Of a stretch of 64,000 nt of DNA, positions 40,478 through 49,573 are shown piece after piece. Below the pieces are notes generated by a model. The model had not been told where the DNA came from and searched no databases. It saw only the letters and a list, made by a program, of their open reading frames with translations. This stretch comes from Streptomyces sp. KL109B (GTDB taxonomy: Bacteria > Actinomycetota > Actinomycetes > Streptomycetales > Streptomycetaceae), in NCBI RefSeq assembly GCF_030766935.1, contig NZ_JASERL010000009.1:1-64000 (forward strand), read 5' to 3'. Numbering within the stretch: position 1 is the stretch's first letter; each line of letters begins with the position of its first letter. The translations under genes and the position numbers were made by a program.

Positions 40478-41977
40478 ATGAACACCGTCCCGCACTGGAT
40501 CAACGGCGCCCCGTACCCCGTCGGCGCATCCGACACCACGGCGCCCGTCTTCAACCCGGCCACCGGCCAGGAGCGCGCGCGAGTCACCCTCGGCGACGGC
40601 GCCGCAGTGGACCGGGCGGTCGGCGCCGCGTCCGCCGCCTTCGAGACATGGTCGGAGTCCTCGCTCACGCAGCGCACCCAAGTCATGTTCAACTTGCGGC
40701 AGTTGCTGGTGGAGCACGAGGAGGAACTGGGCCGGATCATCTCCGCCGAGCACGGCAAGACCGTCGACGACGCGCGCGGCGAGATCACCCGCGGCCGTGA
40801 GGTCGTCGAGTTCGCCTGCGGGCTCGGCGACGTCCTCAAGGGGTCGTTCTCCGACCAGGTCTCGCGCGGCGTGGACGTGCGCGACTTCCGCCAGCCGCTC
40901 GGTGTCGTCGCCGGCATCACCCCGTTCAACTTCCCCGCCATGGTCCCGCTGTGGATGCACCCCATCGCCATCGCGACCGGCAACACCTTCATCCTCAAGC
41001 CCAGCGAGCGCGATCCGTCGGCCGCCAACTTCGTCGCCGAGCTGTACCGGAAGGCGGGGCTGCCCGACGGTGTCTTCAACGTCGTGCACGGCGGCAAGGA
41101 CGCGGTCGACACGATCCTGACCCACCCCGGCATCGAGGCGGTCTCCTTCGTCGGCTCCACCCCGATCGCCAAGTACGTGCACGCGCAGGGCACATCGAAC
41201 GGCAAGCGCGTCCAGGCACTCGGCGGGGCCAAGAACCACGCCGTCGTCCTCCCGGACGCGGACCTGGAATTCGCCGCCAACCACATCACCGCAGGCGCCT
41301 ACGGCTCCGCCGGCGAACGCTGCATGGCCGTCTCCGTCGCGGTCGCCGTGGGCGACGCCGCCGACGGCCTCGTCGAGGTCCTGGCCCGCAAGGCCCGCGA
41401 GGTGAAGGTCGGCCCCGGCGACGCGGCCGACACGGAGATGGGCCCGCTGGTCACGCAGGCCGCGCGGGAGCGCGTCGAGAACGCCGTCGGCACCGCCGCC
41501 GGGCAGGGGGCCACCGTCGTCGTCGATGGCCGGGGACTGAAGGTCGACGGGTATGAGGACGGCTTCTTCACCGGTCCTTCCCTCCTGGACCACGTCACTG
41601 TCGAGATGGACGCCTACAAGAACGAACTGTTCGGCCCGGTCCTCGCCGTGGTCCGCGTCGACACCCTCGACGAGGCCATCGAACTGATCAACGCCAACCC
41701 CTACGGCAACGGCACCGCCCTGTTCACCGACTCAGGCGAGGCCGCCCGCCGGTTCGAGCGCACCATCCGCGTCGGCATGATCGGTGTCAACGTGCCGGTC
41801 CCGGTCCCGATGTCGTACTACTCCTTCGGCGGCTGGAAGGACTCCCTCATCGGCGACTCGCCCGTCCACGGCCACGAAGGTGTCCGCTTCTACACCCGCC
41901 CCAAGGTCGTCACCACCCGGTGGCCCCGGCCCGCCCAGCATGTCGCCGCCGGCTTCACCTTCCCCACCTCCAGCTGA
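40478..41977 (+). CDS. iolA: CoA-acylating methylmalonate/malonate-semialdehyde dehydrogenase (IolA/MmsA)
   Basis: The 499 residues follow the aldehyde dehydrogenase fold with MmsA features: NPATGQERARVTLGD, HGKTVDDARGEITRGREVVE, GITPFNFPAMVPLWMHPIAI, KPSERDPSAANFVAELYRKA, FVGSTPIAKYV, GAKNHAVVLPDAD and the active-site GSAGERCMAVSVAVAVG (Cys near residue 286). MmsA-type enzymes make acetyl- or propionyl-CoA with loss of CO2, the last step of the inositol route. It starts 36 bp after iolD with RBS AAAGGA. Confidence 0.93.
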   Translation: MNTVPHWINGAPYPVGASDTTAPVFNPATGQERARVTLGDGAAVDRAVGAASAAFETWSESSLTQRTQVMFNLRQLLVEHEEELGRIISAEHGKTVDDARGEITRGREVVEFACGLGDVLKGSFSDQVSRGVDVRDFRQPLGVVAGITPFNFPAMVPLWMHPIAIATGNTFILKPSERDPSAANFVAELYRKAGLPDGVFNVVHGGKDAVDTILTHPGIEAVSFVGSTPIAKYVHAQGTSNGKRVQALGGAKNHAVVLPDADLEFAANHITAGAYGSAGERCMAVSVAVAVGDAADGLVEVLARKAREVKVGPGDAADTEMGPLVTQAARERVENAVGTAAGQGATVVVDGRGLKVDGYEDGFFTGPSLLDHVTVEMDAYKNELFGPVLAVVRVDTLDEAIELINANPYGNGTALFTDSGEAARRFERTIRVGMIGVNVPVPVPMSYYSFGGWKDSLIGDSPVHGHEGVRFYTRPKVVTTRWPRPAQHVAAGFTFPTSS

Positions 41978-42008
41978 CCACCGTCCCCCGCACGTGAAGG
42001 AATCGACC

Positions 42009-42959
42009 ATGGCAACGGCGCCCACCCCTCTGCGTACCACTGTCGGCAACCTCTGTCTCGGCTCCGCCCCGGACTCCTGGGGCATCTGGTTCCCCCAGGA
42101 CGAGCACCAGGTCCCCTACACGCGGTTCCTCGACGAGCTGGCGCAGGCCGGATACGAATGGCTCGAACTCGGCCCGTACGGCTATCTGCCCACCGAACCG
42201 GCCGTCCTCGCCGAGGAGTTGGCCGTGCGCGGCCTCAAGGTGTCCGGCGGCACCGCGTTCGGCGCGCTGCACCGTCCCGAGGCATGGGACGACATGCTCA
42301 CCCACGTACGGCAGGTCGCCACGCTGACCGCCGCTGCCGGGGCACACCACCTGGTGCTCATCCCGCCCATGTACCGGGACGAGAAGACCGGCGACTTCAC
42401 CGAGTCGCCCGAGCTGAGTGCCGCACAGTGGGCCGGCTTCGGCAAGGCCGCCGACAGGCTCGGCAAGCTGCTGCTGGACGATTACGACATCCGGCTCGTC
42501 CTGCACCCGCACGCCGACAGCCACATCCAGACGCAACCAGAGATCGAGCGGCTGCTGAACGAGTCGGACTCCCGTTACACGAACCTGTGCCTGGACACCG
42601 GGCACGTCGCGTACGGCGGCGGCGACAACCTCGACCTGATCCGCCGGTTCGGTGAGCGCGTCGGCTACGTCCACATCAAGCAGATGGACCCGGACGTGCT
42701 CGCCCAAGTAGCCGCGGAGGGGCTGTCGTTCGGCGAGGCCGTCAAGCGCGGGGTGTGCGTGGCGCCGCCCGCCGGTGTGCCGAACCCGGCCGACGTGGTC
42801 ACCGAACTCGCCTCCCTGGACGCGGAGTTGTTCGTCGTCGTCGAGCAGGACCTGTACCCGTGCGCCCCCGACGTGCCGCTGCCGATCGCCGTCCGCACGC
42901 GCGAGCACCTGGCCGACTGCGGACTGACCGGAACCCGACGCCCGCTCCACACCCGGTAG
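42009..42959 (+). CDS. iolE: inosose (2-keto-myo-inositol) dehydratase, IolE-type TIM barrel
   Basis: The ATG at 42009 has GAAGGA eight bases upstream. The 316-residue AP-endonuclease-2-like barrel includes GSAPDSWGIWFPQDEHQVPY (the SWG motif of inosose dehydratases), YEWLELGPYGYLPTEPAVLA, LVLHPHADSHIQTQPEIERL, NLCLDTGHVAYGGGDNLDLI and VGYVHIKQMDPDVL. The metal residues (Glu, Asp, His, Glu) are at the expected strands. It removes water from 2-keto-myo-inositol to give the IolD substrate. The transporter gene follows 9 bp later. Confidence 0.85.
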   Translation: MATAPTPLRTTVGNLCLGSAPDSWGIWFPQDEHQVPYTRFLDELAQAGYEWLELGPYGYLPTEPAVLAEELAVRGLKVSGGTAFGALHRPEAWDDMLTHVRQVATLTAAAGAHHLVLIPPMYRDEKTGDFTESPELSAAQWAGFGKAADRLGKLLLDDYDIRLVLHPHADSHIQTQPEIERLLNESDSRYTNLCLDTGHVAYGGGDNLDLIRRFGERVGYVHIKQMDPDVLAQVAAEGLSFGEAVKRGVCVAPPAGVPNPADVVTELASLDAELFVVVEQDLYPCAPDVPLPIAVRTREHLADCGLTGTRRPLHTR

Positions 42960-42968
42960 GAGGCTGCC

Positions 42969-44393
42969 ATGGACGTCAAGGACGACGCGACCACGGCAGC
43001 ACCCGAGCCCGCGAACGTACCGCCCCCGGCCGTCGCCAAGCGGCTGCGGCTCATCACCCTCGTCGCCACCTTCGGCGGCCTCCTGTTCGGCTACGACACC
43101 GGCGTCATCAACGGCGCGCTGCCGTACATGACCGAGGACCTCGGACTCACCCCGGTGACCGAGGGCATGGTCACCAGCTCGCTGCTGCTCGGCGCCGCGT
43201 TCGGCGCGGTCATCGGGGGACGGCTCTCGGACGGCCGGGGCCGACGGCGCACGATCCTGACCCTCGCCGTCGTGTTCTTCCTCGGCGCGCTCGGCGGCAC
43301 CCTCGCGCCGACCACCGAGACACTCATCGCGGCGCGATTCATCCTCGGACTAGCGGTCGGCGGCGCGTCGGTGACGGTGCCCGTCTACCTGGCGGAGATC
43401 TCTCCCGCCGAACGGCGCGGCGCCCTCGTCACCCGGAACGAACTCATGATCGTGAGCGGCCAGTTGCTCGCCTTCACCAGCAACGCCGTCATCGCGCGCG
43501 TCGGCGGCGAGTCCGGAGGTGTGTGGCGCTACATGCTGGTGATCGCGACGCTGCCCGCCGTCGTGCTCTGGTTCGGCATGCTGGTGATGCCCGAGAGCCC
43601 ACGGTGGCTCGCCTCGCAGAGCCGCTTCTCCGAGGCCCTCACCGTGCTGCGACAGGTCCGGGAGGAGGCGCGGGCGAAGGCCGAGCTGTCCGAGGTCTCC
43701 GCGCTCGCCGTCCGCGACGAACAGGAGAAGCTCGGCGGCTGGCGGGACATGCGCGCCACGCCCTGGCTGCGCAAACTGATGCTGGTCGGCTTCGGCATCG
43801 CGATCGTGCAGCAGGTCACCGGCGTCAACACGATCATGTATTACGGCACCCAGATCCTCACCGACTCGGGCCTCGCCTCCGACAGCGCACTGACCGCGAA
43901 CATCGCCAACGGCGTGATCTCCGTCGCCGCGACGTTCCTCGGCATCTGGCTGCTCGGCCGGGTGCCGCGCCGCCCGATGCTGATGACCGGCGTGTGCGGC
44001 ACCACGGCGGCCCTGCTGCTGATCGGCGTCTGCTCCCTGACGCTGCCGCAGGGCCCCGGACGCGCCTTCGCCGTCCTCGCCATGACGGTCACCTTCCTCG
44101 CGTTCCAGCAGGGCGCGGTCTCGCCGGTGACCTGGCTGATGCTCTCGGAGATCTTCCCGAGCAGGATGCGCGCCTTCGGGATGGGCATCGCGGCGGTGGT
44201 GCTGTGGCTGACGAACTTCTGCGTCGGCCTGCTGTTTCCCTCGCTGGTCTCCGGCATCGGCATCTCCGCCACCTTCTTCCTGTTCGTGGCGGCGGGCCTC
44301 TGCGCCCTGGCCTTCATCAAGCGGTACGTCCCCGAGACCAAGGGCCGCACGCTCGAAACCCTCGAAGCGGAACTGCGCACCCGCTTCTCCTGA
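42969..44393 (+). CDS. MFS sugar transporter, probable myo-inositol permease
   Basis: The 474 residues have twelve predicted membrane helices and all MFS sugar-porter signatures: GGLLFGYDTGVINGALPYMT, GGRLSDGRGRRRTILTLAVV, PVYLAEISPAERRGALVTRN, PESPRWLASQSRF, the mid QQVTGVNTIMYYG and the final VPETKGRTLETLEAELR. These are typical of the IolT/galactose-permease group. RBS AGGAGG is close to the ATG (TAGGAGGCTGCC). Position between iolE and iolG makes inositol the natural cargo. Confidence 0.9.
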   Translation: MDVKDDATTAAPEPANVPPPAVAKRLRLITLVATFGGLLFGYDTGVINGALPYMTEDLGLTPVTEGMVTSSLLLGAAFGAVIGGRLSDGRGRRRTILTLAVVFFLGALGGTLAPTTETLIAARFILGLAVGGASVTVPVYLAEISPAERRGALVTRNELMIVSGQLLAFTSNAVIARVGGESGGVWRYMLVIATLPAVVLWFGMLVMPESPRWLASQSRFSEALTVLRQVREEARAKAELSEVSALAVRDEQEKLGGWRDMRATPWLRKLMLVGFGIAIVQQVTGVNTIMYYGTQILTDSGLASDSALTANIANGVISVAATFLGIWLLGRVPRRPMLMTGVCGTTAALLLIGVCSLTLPQGPGRAFAVLAMTVTFLAFQQGAVSPVTWLMLSEIFPSRMRAFGMGIAAVVLWLTNFCVGLLFPSLVSGIGISATFFLFVAAGLCALAFIKRYVPETKGRTLETLEAELRTRFS

Positions 44394-44444
44394 ACTCCCC
44401 ACCCCCCGCAGGCCCGTTGAGGGCACATCGTGAAAGGCAGAACC

Positions 44445-45467
44445 ATGACCGTACGCATAGGTGTGATCGGCGCCGGCTGGATCGGCCAGGAGCACATCCG
44501 CCGCCTCACCCACGTCGTCACCGGGGCCCGGATCACCGCCGTGACCGACATCGACGCGGAGCGCGCGGCCCAGGCGGCCAAGCCCGTCGGCGCACGGGTG
44601 CACCCCGACGGTGCCACGCTGATCGCCTCCGACGACGTCGACGCCGTACTCGTCACGTCCTGGGGCCCCACCCACGCCGAGCATGTGCTGAACGCCATCG
44701 CGGCGGGCAAGCCCGTGTTCTGCGAGAAGCCCCTCGCCACCACTCCCGAGGACTGCCTGAAGATCGTCGAGGCGGAGCAGGCGCACGGCAGCCGACTCGT
44801 CCAGGTCGGCTTCATGCGCCGCTTCGACCAGGGTTACCGGCAGATGAAGGACGTCATCGACGCGGGCCGCATCGGCACCCCGCTGATCGTGCACTGCGCC
44901 CACCGCAACGCGTCCGTCCCGGAGTCCTACACCTCCGACATGGCCGCCCTCGACACCGCCGTGCACGAGATCGACGTGCTGCGCTGGCTCCTCGACGACG
45001 AGATCGTCTCCACCCAGGTGATCACCCCGCGTCCGACGAGCAAGCGTTTTGCGCACCTCAAGGACCCGCAGATCATGCTCTTCGAGACCGCGAACGGCGT
45101 CCGTATCGACCTGGAGGTCTTCGTCAACTGCCAGTACGGCTACGACATCCAGTGCGAGACGGTCGGCGAGGAAGGACTCGTACGGCTGCCCGACCCGTCG
45201 GCCGTCGGCGTCCGCACCGCGGCGGCGCACAGCACCGAGGTGCTCACCGACTGGGTGGGCCGCTTCGAAGCCGCCTTCGACACCGAGTTCCGGGAGTGGA
45301 TCGAGGACATCGCCGCCGGCCAGGAACCCACCGGACCCTCCGCCTGGGACGGCTACGCCGCGACGGTCATCACCAGCGCGACCGCCCAGGCCCTGGAGAC
45401 AGGCCAGGTCGTCAACACCGCCATGAAGGACCGACCGGCCTTCTACGCGCCCCGCAGCGCCCGGTGA
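44445..45467 (+). CDS. iolG: inositol 2-dehydrogenase (IolG, Gfo/Idh/MocA family)
   Basis: The 340 residues carry the Rossmann motif RIGVIGAGWIGQEHIRRL, the EKP motif FCEKPLATTPEDC and the active-site GFMRRFDQGYRQMKD and DTAVHEIDVLRWLLDDE (His/Asp of the catalytic dyad), as in inositol dehydrogenases. The start ATG follows GAAAGGCAG; an upstream GTG lacks better support. It oxidises myo-inositol to 2-keto-myo-inositol with NAD, the entry step. Two TIM-barrel genes follow after a 107-bp C-rich gap. Confidence 0.9.
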   Translation: MTVRIGVIGAGWIGQEHIRRLTHVVTGARITAVTDIDAERAAQAAKPVGARVHPDGATLIASDDVDAVLVTSWGPTHAEHVLNAIAAGKPVFCEKPLATTPEDCLKIVEAEQAHGSRLVQVGFMRRFDQGYRQMKDVIDAGRIGTPLIVHCAHRNASVPESYTSDMAALDTAVHEIDVLRWLLDDEIVSTQVITPRPTSKRFAHLKDPQIMLFETANGVRIDLEVFVNCQYGYDIQCETVGEEGLVRLPDPSAVGVRTAAAHSTEVLTDWVGRFEAAFDTEFREWIEDIAAGQEPTGPSAWDGYAATVITSATAQALETGQVVNTAMKDRPAFYAPRSAR

Positions 45468-45574
45468 CGACACCCTCAGACGACGGTGCCGCCGCGGCTG
45501 CGCCCACCGCCTGACCACTCGCACCCAAGACCCCCCCCAAGCCCCCCCCAAGACTCCTCCCCAAGGTACGCATC

Positions 45575-46573
45575 ATGGCTTTGAAGCTGGGCGCCTACAC
45601 GGCCTGCCTGCATGACCGGCCGCTCTCCGAGGCCCTGGACATCCTGAAGGCCAACGGCCTGACCTCCGTCGAGGTCAACACCGGCGGCTTCATCCCCGCC
45701 CCGCACTGCCCCGTCGACCAGTTGCTCTCCTCGTCCGCCGCACGCGAGGAGTACCTCGCCACATTCGCCGACCGCGGCATGGAACTGACCGGACTCAACT
45801 GCAACGGCAACCCACTCAACCCACTGCCGGGGGTGGGCGTGCAGCACGCCGACGACCTGCGCCGCACCATCCGTCTCGCCGGACTGCTCGGGGTCAGGCA
45901 CGTCGTGACCATGTCCGGCACCCCGGGATCGGATCCCGACGCCAAGTACCCCTCATGGGTCGTGAACCCGTGGGACGGCGTCTACATGGACGTCCTCGAC
46001 TACCAATGGGGCGTAGCCGTCGACTTCTGGAAGGAGATCGACGCCCTCGCCCGCGAGAACAATGTCCGGGTCGCCATCGAGATGCACCCGCACAACGTGG
46101 TGTTCTCCCCGGTCACCCTCAAGCGCCTCGTCGACGCGACGGGCGCGACCAACATCGGGGCGGAGATGGACCCTTCGCATCTGATGTGGCAGGGCATGGA
46201 CATCGTCGCCTGCATCAAGTGGCTGGGACCGCTGGTGTTCCACGCCGCGGCGAAGGACGCCACGCTCTGTCCGGGCGTCGACGTCCGCGGCGTACTCGAC
46301 ACGTCCTTCACGCGGGTGCCCGCCGACGCCGAAGGGAAGGTGCCGACGGGGCCCGGCTTCTGGTGCAACGCCTGGCCCGAGAACCCGGCCTGGAAGTTCG
46401 TCGCCGTCGGCCTCGGCCATGATATCGCCTACTGGACCGAGTACCTGCGCGCGCTCGCCGAGGTGAACCCGGACATGGCGGTGAACATCGAGCACGAGGA
46501 CGCCGCGTACTCCCGGACCGAGGGCCTCGCCCTGGCGGCCAAGAACCTGCGCGGTGCCGCATCGGCCCTGTGA
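45575..46573 (+). CDS. sugar phosphate isomerase/epimerase (TIM barrel, IolE/IolH superfamily)
   Basis: The 332-residue barrel starts MALKLGAYTACLHDRPLSEA. It has GLTSVEVNTGGFIPAPHCPV, ELTGLNCNGNPLNPLP, VRVAIEMHPHNVVFSPVTLK, NIGAEMDPSHLMWQGMDIVA and VFHAAAKDATL, the acidic and His metal-site residues of AP-endonuclease-2-type isomerases. It differs clearly from iolE and from the next gene. In iol clusters such extra members are often inosose isomerases (IolI-like) that feed chiro- or scyllo-inositol; that role is inferred from context. Confidence 0.8.
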   Translation: MALKLGAYTACLHDRPLSEALDILKANGLTSVEVNTGGFIPAPHCPVDQLLSSSAAREEYLATFADRGMELTGLNCNGNPLNPLPGVGVQHADDLRRTIRLAGLLGVRHVVTMSGTPGSDPDAKYPSWVVNPWDGVYMDVLDYQWGVAVDFWKEIDALARENNVRVAIEMHPHNVVFSPVTLKRLVDATGATNIGAEMDPSHLMWQGMDIVACIKWLGPLVFHAAAKDATLCPGVDVRGVLDTSFTRVPADAEGKVPTGPGFWCNAWPENPAWKFVAVGLGHDIAYWTEYLRALAEVNPDMAVNIEHEDAAYSRTEGLALAAKNLRGAASAL

Positions 46574-46608
46574 CCCACCACCCGCCCGCAATTCGACGGA
46601 GGACACCA

Positions 46609-47547
46609 GTGAAGCTCGCCCTCGACCCCCAGATGTTCTACTCGACGCACTCGGTGCTCGAACTGCCCGACGTCGTCGCGCGCATGGGCTACTCCTGGAT
46701 GGAGCTGTCGCCCAAGGCCGACTTCATCCCGTTCTTCAGCCACCCCCGCGCCGACGACGCCACGGTGGCCACACTGCGCAAGCGCGCCGCCGACGCCGGG
46801 GTGGGCATCGCCTCGGTCCTTCCGGTCCTGCGCTGGTCGGGCCCCGGCGAGGAGGAGCGGCAGGCCGCCGTACGCGCCTGGAAGCGAGCGATCCAGATCA
46901 GTGTCGACCTCGGCGTCGACACGATGAACTCCGAGTTCAACGGCCGCCCCGAGGGAGCCGAGTTCGCCGAGAGCCAGTTCCTGCGCTCGATGGACGAACT
47001 CATCCCGGTGTTCGAGCGCGAGGGCGTCAAGCTCGTCCTCGAACCCCACCCCGACGACTTCATCGAGGACGGCCACGCCGCGGTGAACATGGTGCGCGGG
47101 CTCAACAGGGACTGGATCTCCTTCCTCTACTGCACACCACACACCTTCCATCAGGGCAACGACGCGGCGGGCATCATCAACGCGGCGGCCGCCAAGGTCT
47201 CCTACGTGCACCTCGCCGACACCCTCGACCACACCGCCTCCAGTGGGCTGCGCTACATCGTCAACCCGCCCGGCTCGCCCGTCCGCGTCCACCAGCACGC
47301 CGAACTGGGCCGTGGCGAGGTCGACTTCGACGAGGTGTTCGCCGCGCTCGCCGCTGTCGGGTTCGACGGCGTGATCTCGTCGTGTGTGTTCGGCTGGGAA
47401 GAGCACGCCGAAGCGATCAGCATCCGCCAGCGGGAGAAGGCGACAGCGCTGATCGACAGGCACTTTCCCGCTGGTGTGCTGGAGAGCCCCGGGGCGCGGG
47501 GGGCCGCAGTGAGTCCACTTCAGCCCGCAGCCTCGTCCGTCAGTTGA
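46609..47547 (+). CDS. iolH: IolH-like TIM-barrel protein
   Basis: Starts at a GTG with GGAGG six bases upstream. The 312 residues show VKLALDPQMFYSTHSVLELP, YSWMELSPKADFIPFFSHPR, DTMNSEFNGRPEGAEFAESQ, VKLVLEPHPDDFIEDGHAAV and KVSYVHLADTLDHTASSGLR, the IolH pattern (DPxM start, SPR..F). IolH is a conserved AP-endonuclease-2-like member of inositol operons with an unsettled reaction. It is the last iol gene; a 44-bp near-perfect palindrome lies 135 bp beyond. Confidence 0.8.
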   Translation: MKLALDPQMFYSTHSVLELPDVVARMGYSWMELSPKADFIPFFSHPRADDATVATLRKRAADAGVGIASVLPVLRWSGPGEEERQAAVRAWKRAIQISVDLGVDTMNSEFNGRPEGAEFAESQFLRSMDELIPVFEREGVKLVLEPHPDDFIEDGHAAVNMVRGLNRDWISFLYCTPHTFHQGNDAAGIINAAAAKVSYVHLADTLDHTASSGLRYIVNPPGSPVRVHQHAELGRGEVDFDEVFAALAAVGFDGVISSCVFGWEEHAEAISIRQREKATALIDRHFPAGVLESPGARGAAVSPLQPAASSVS

Positions 47548-47681
47548 GTGGGGCTGCGATGTGGAGCCGAGATGATGTGTCGTGCCGTCACCACTTCGAC
47601 AACGTGACGGGATGGATGCCGAGCTCGGGTCGTGTCCCGCCGAGGACGCTGTTGGCGAACCCGGTGGGGGAGGTGTGGGCG

Positions 47682-47725
47682 CGGAAAGGTGTCGCAGTTG
47701 TACGTATAACTGCGACACTTTTCCG
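47682..47725. terminator. 44-bp near-perfect palindrome downstream of the iol cluster
   Basis: Arms 47682-47703 and 47704-47725 are reverse complements except at two positions that remain G-U pairs on one strand; the core is GTGTCGCAGTT ... AACTGCGACAC, followed on the plus strand by TTTTCCG. A shorter outer repeat (TTGGCGAA near 47652, TTCGCCAA near 47764) flanks it. Most likely a bidirectional terminator; in 47548-47923 I see no gene. Confidence 0.6.
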
Positions 47726-47923
47726 AGCAGGGGCCGTGTCCCCCCGGCCCCCCAGGACCCGAATTCGCCAACGGTGCCCGCCGAGTGATGTAATCGTGGC
47801 CGCTACACATGGAGTTGACCAGCAGGAACGCTGCCAAGCGGCCTCGCCACTACGCCACTCTGCAGGACACGGCCCCGGCAGGGACACTCTTCCTCCCGTG
47901 ATGATGGTCCGTTAGGGCGGCGC

Positions 47924-48205
47924 ATGTTGCTGATCATGGGTGAACAGCGTTCTGCGCGTAATGAGTTCAGCGGTGATGCTCACGGGCCAGTCGTCCAAGC
48001 GGGGGATATGTGGTGGCTTGTCGCCACGCTGTGGATGGGGGTTGGCTGCGCGTGTCTGTGGTACAAGCCCTTCCCTGGGGTGACGCCACTCCAGGTGATC
48101 ATTCAGTGGTTCGCCGGAGTGTTCGTTCTCGTGGCTCTATCAGCTCGCAACCACCACGTAGCAACAACCGGGAGTAGCCGCGCTTGGTGGTCCCTGTTCT
48201 GGTGA
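47924..48205 (+). CDS. small membrane protein with RNEFSGDAHGPVVQAG motif
   Basis: A 93-residue product beginning MLLIMGEQRSARNEFSGDAH (or at the ATG at 47936). The segment NEFSGDAHGPVVQAGDM is a motif I have met at the start of many small actinobacterial proteins (N-x-[IF]-S-G-x-x-H-G-P-V-V-Q-A-G). It is followed by two hydrophobic stretches (WWLVATLWMGVGCACLW and VIIQWFAGVFVLVALSA) consistent with two membrane helices. No good ribosome site is seen. Function unknown; the motif is often found N-terminal in predicted signalling or conflict proteins, so this may be a degenerate family member. Confidence 0.45.
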   Translation: MLLIMGEQRSARNEFSGDAHGPVVQAGDMWWLVATLWMGVGCACLWYKPFPGVTPLQVIIQWFAGVFVLVALSARNHHVATTGSSRAWWSLFW

Positions 48206-48448
48206 CACAGTGCGCAACAGCGACCGCCACTCGTGCGCCGTCGAGTGGACGGCGTAGCAGCACGGTGGGTCGTCATGCCCCGGCGCTCGTCCGCAGGGCG
48301 ACAGCCCCGGCGTCATCAGCCACGGCTGCCAGGCCTCAGACTCCGCACACCGGCTCCGACCAGGACGGGTGAGTTCTCGGCAAGGGCAGGGTGACCACTG
48401 GATCCCCGTGGGCGAACAGCGCGAGGCGATCGCCCCGGTGGAGTTGCC

Positions 48449-49556
<1,108 letters not shown>

Positions 49557-49573
<17 letters not shown>

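Noticed and set aside
42755..45514. A 919-codon open frame on the plus strand through iolE, the transporter and iolG
   Set aside because: Arg/His-rich out-of-frame shadow crossing three well-supported genes.
47632..47790. The palindrome and its flanks as a miniature transposable element
   Set aside because: Outer arms are unequal in length and poorly matched, with no target duplication visible; kept as a terminator/palindrome instead.
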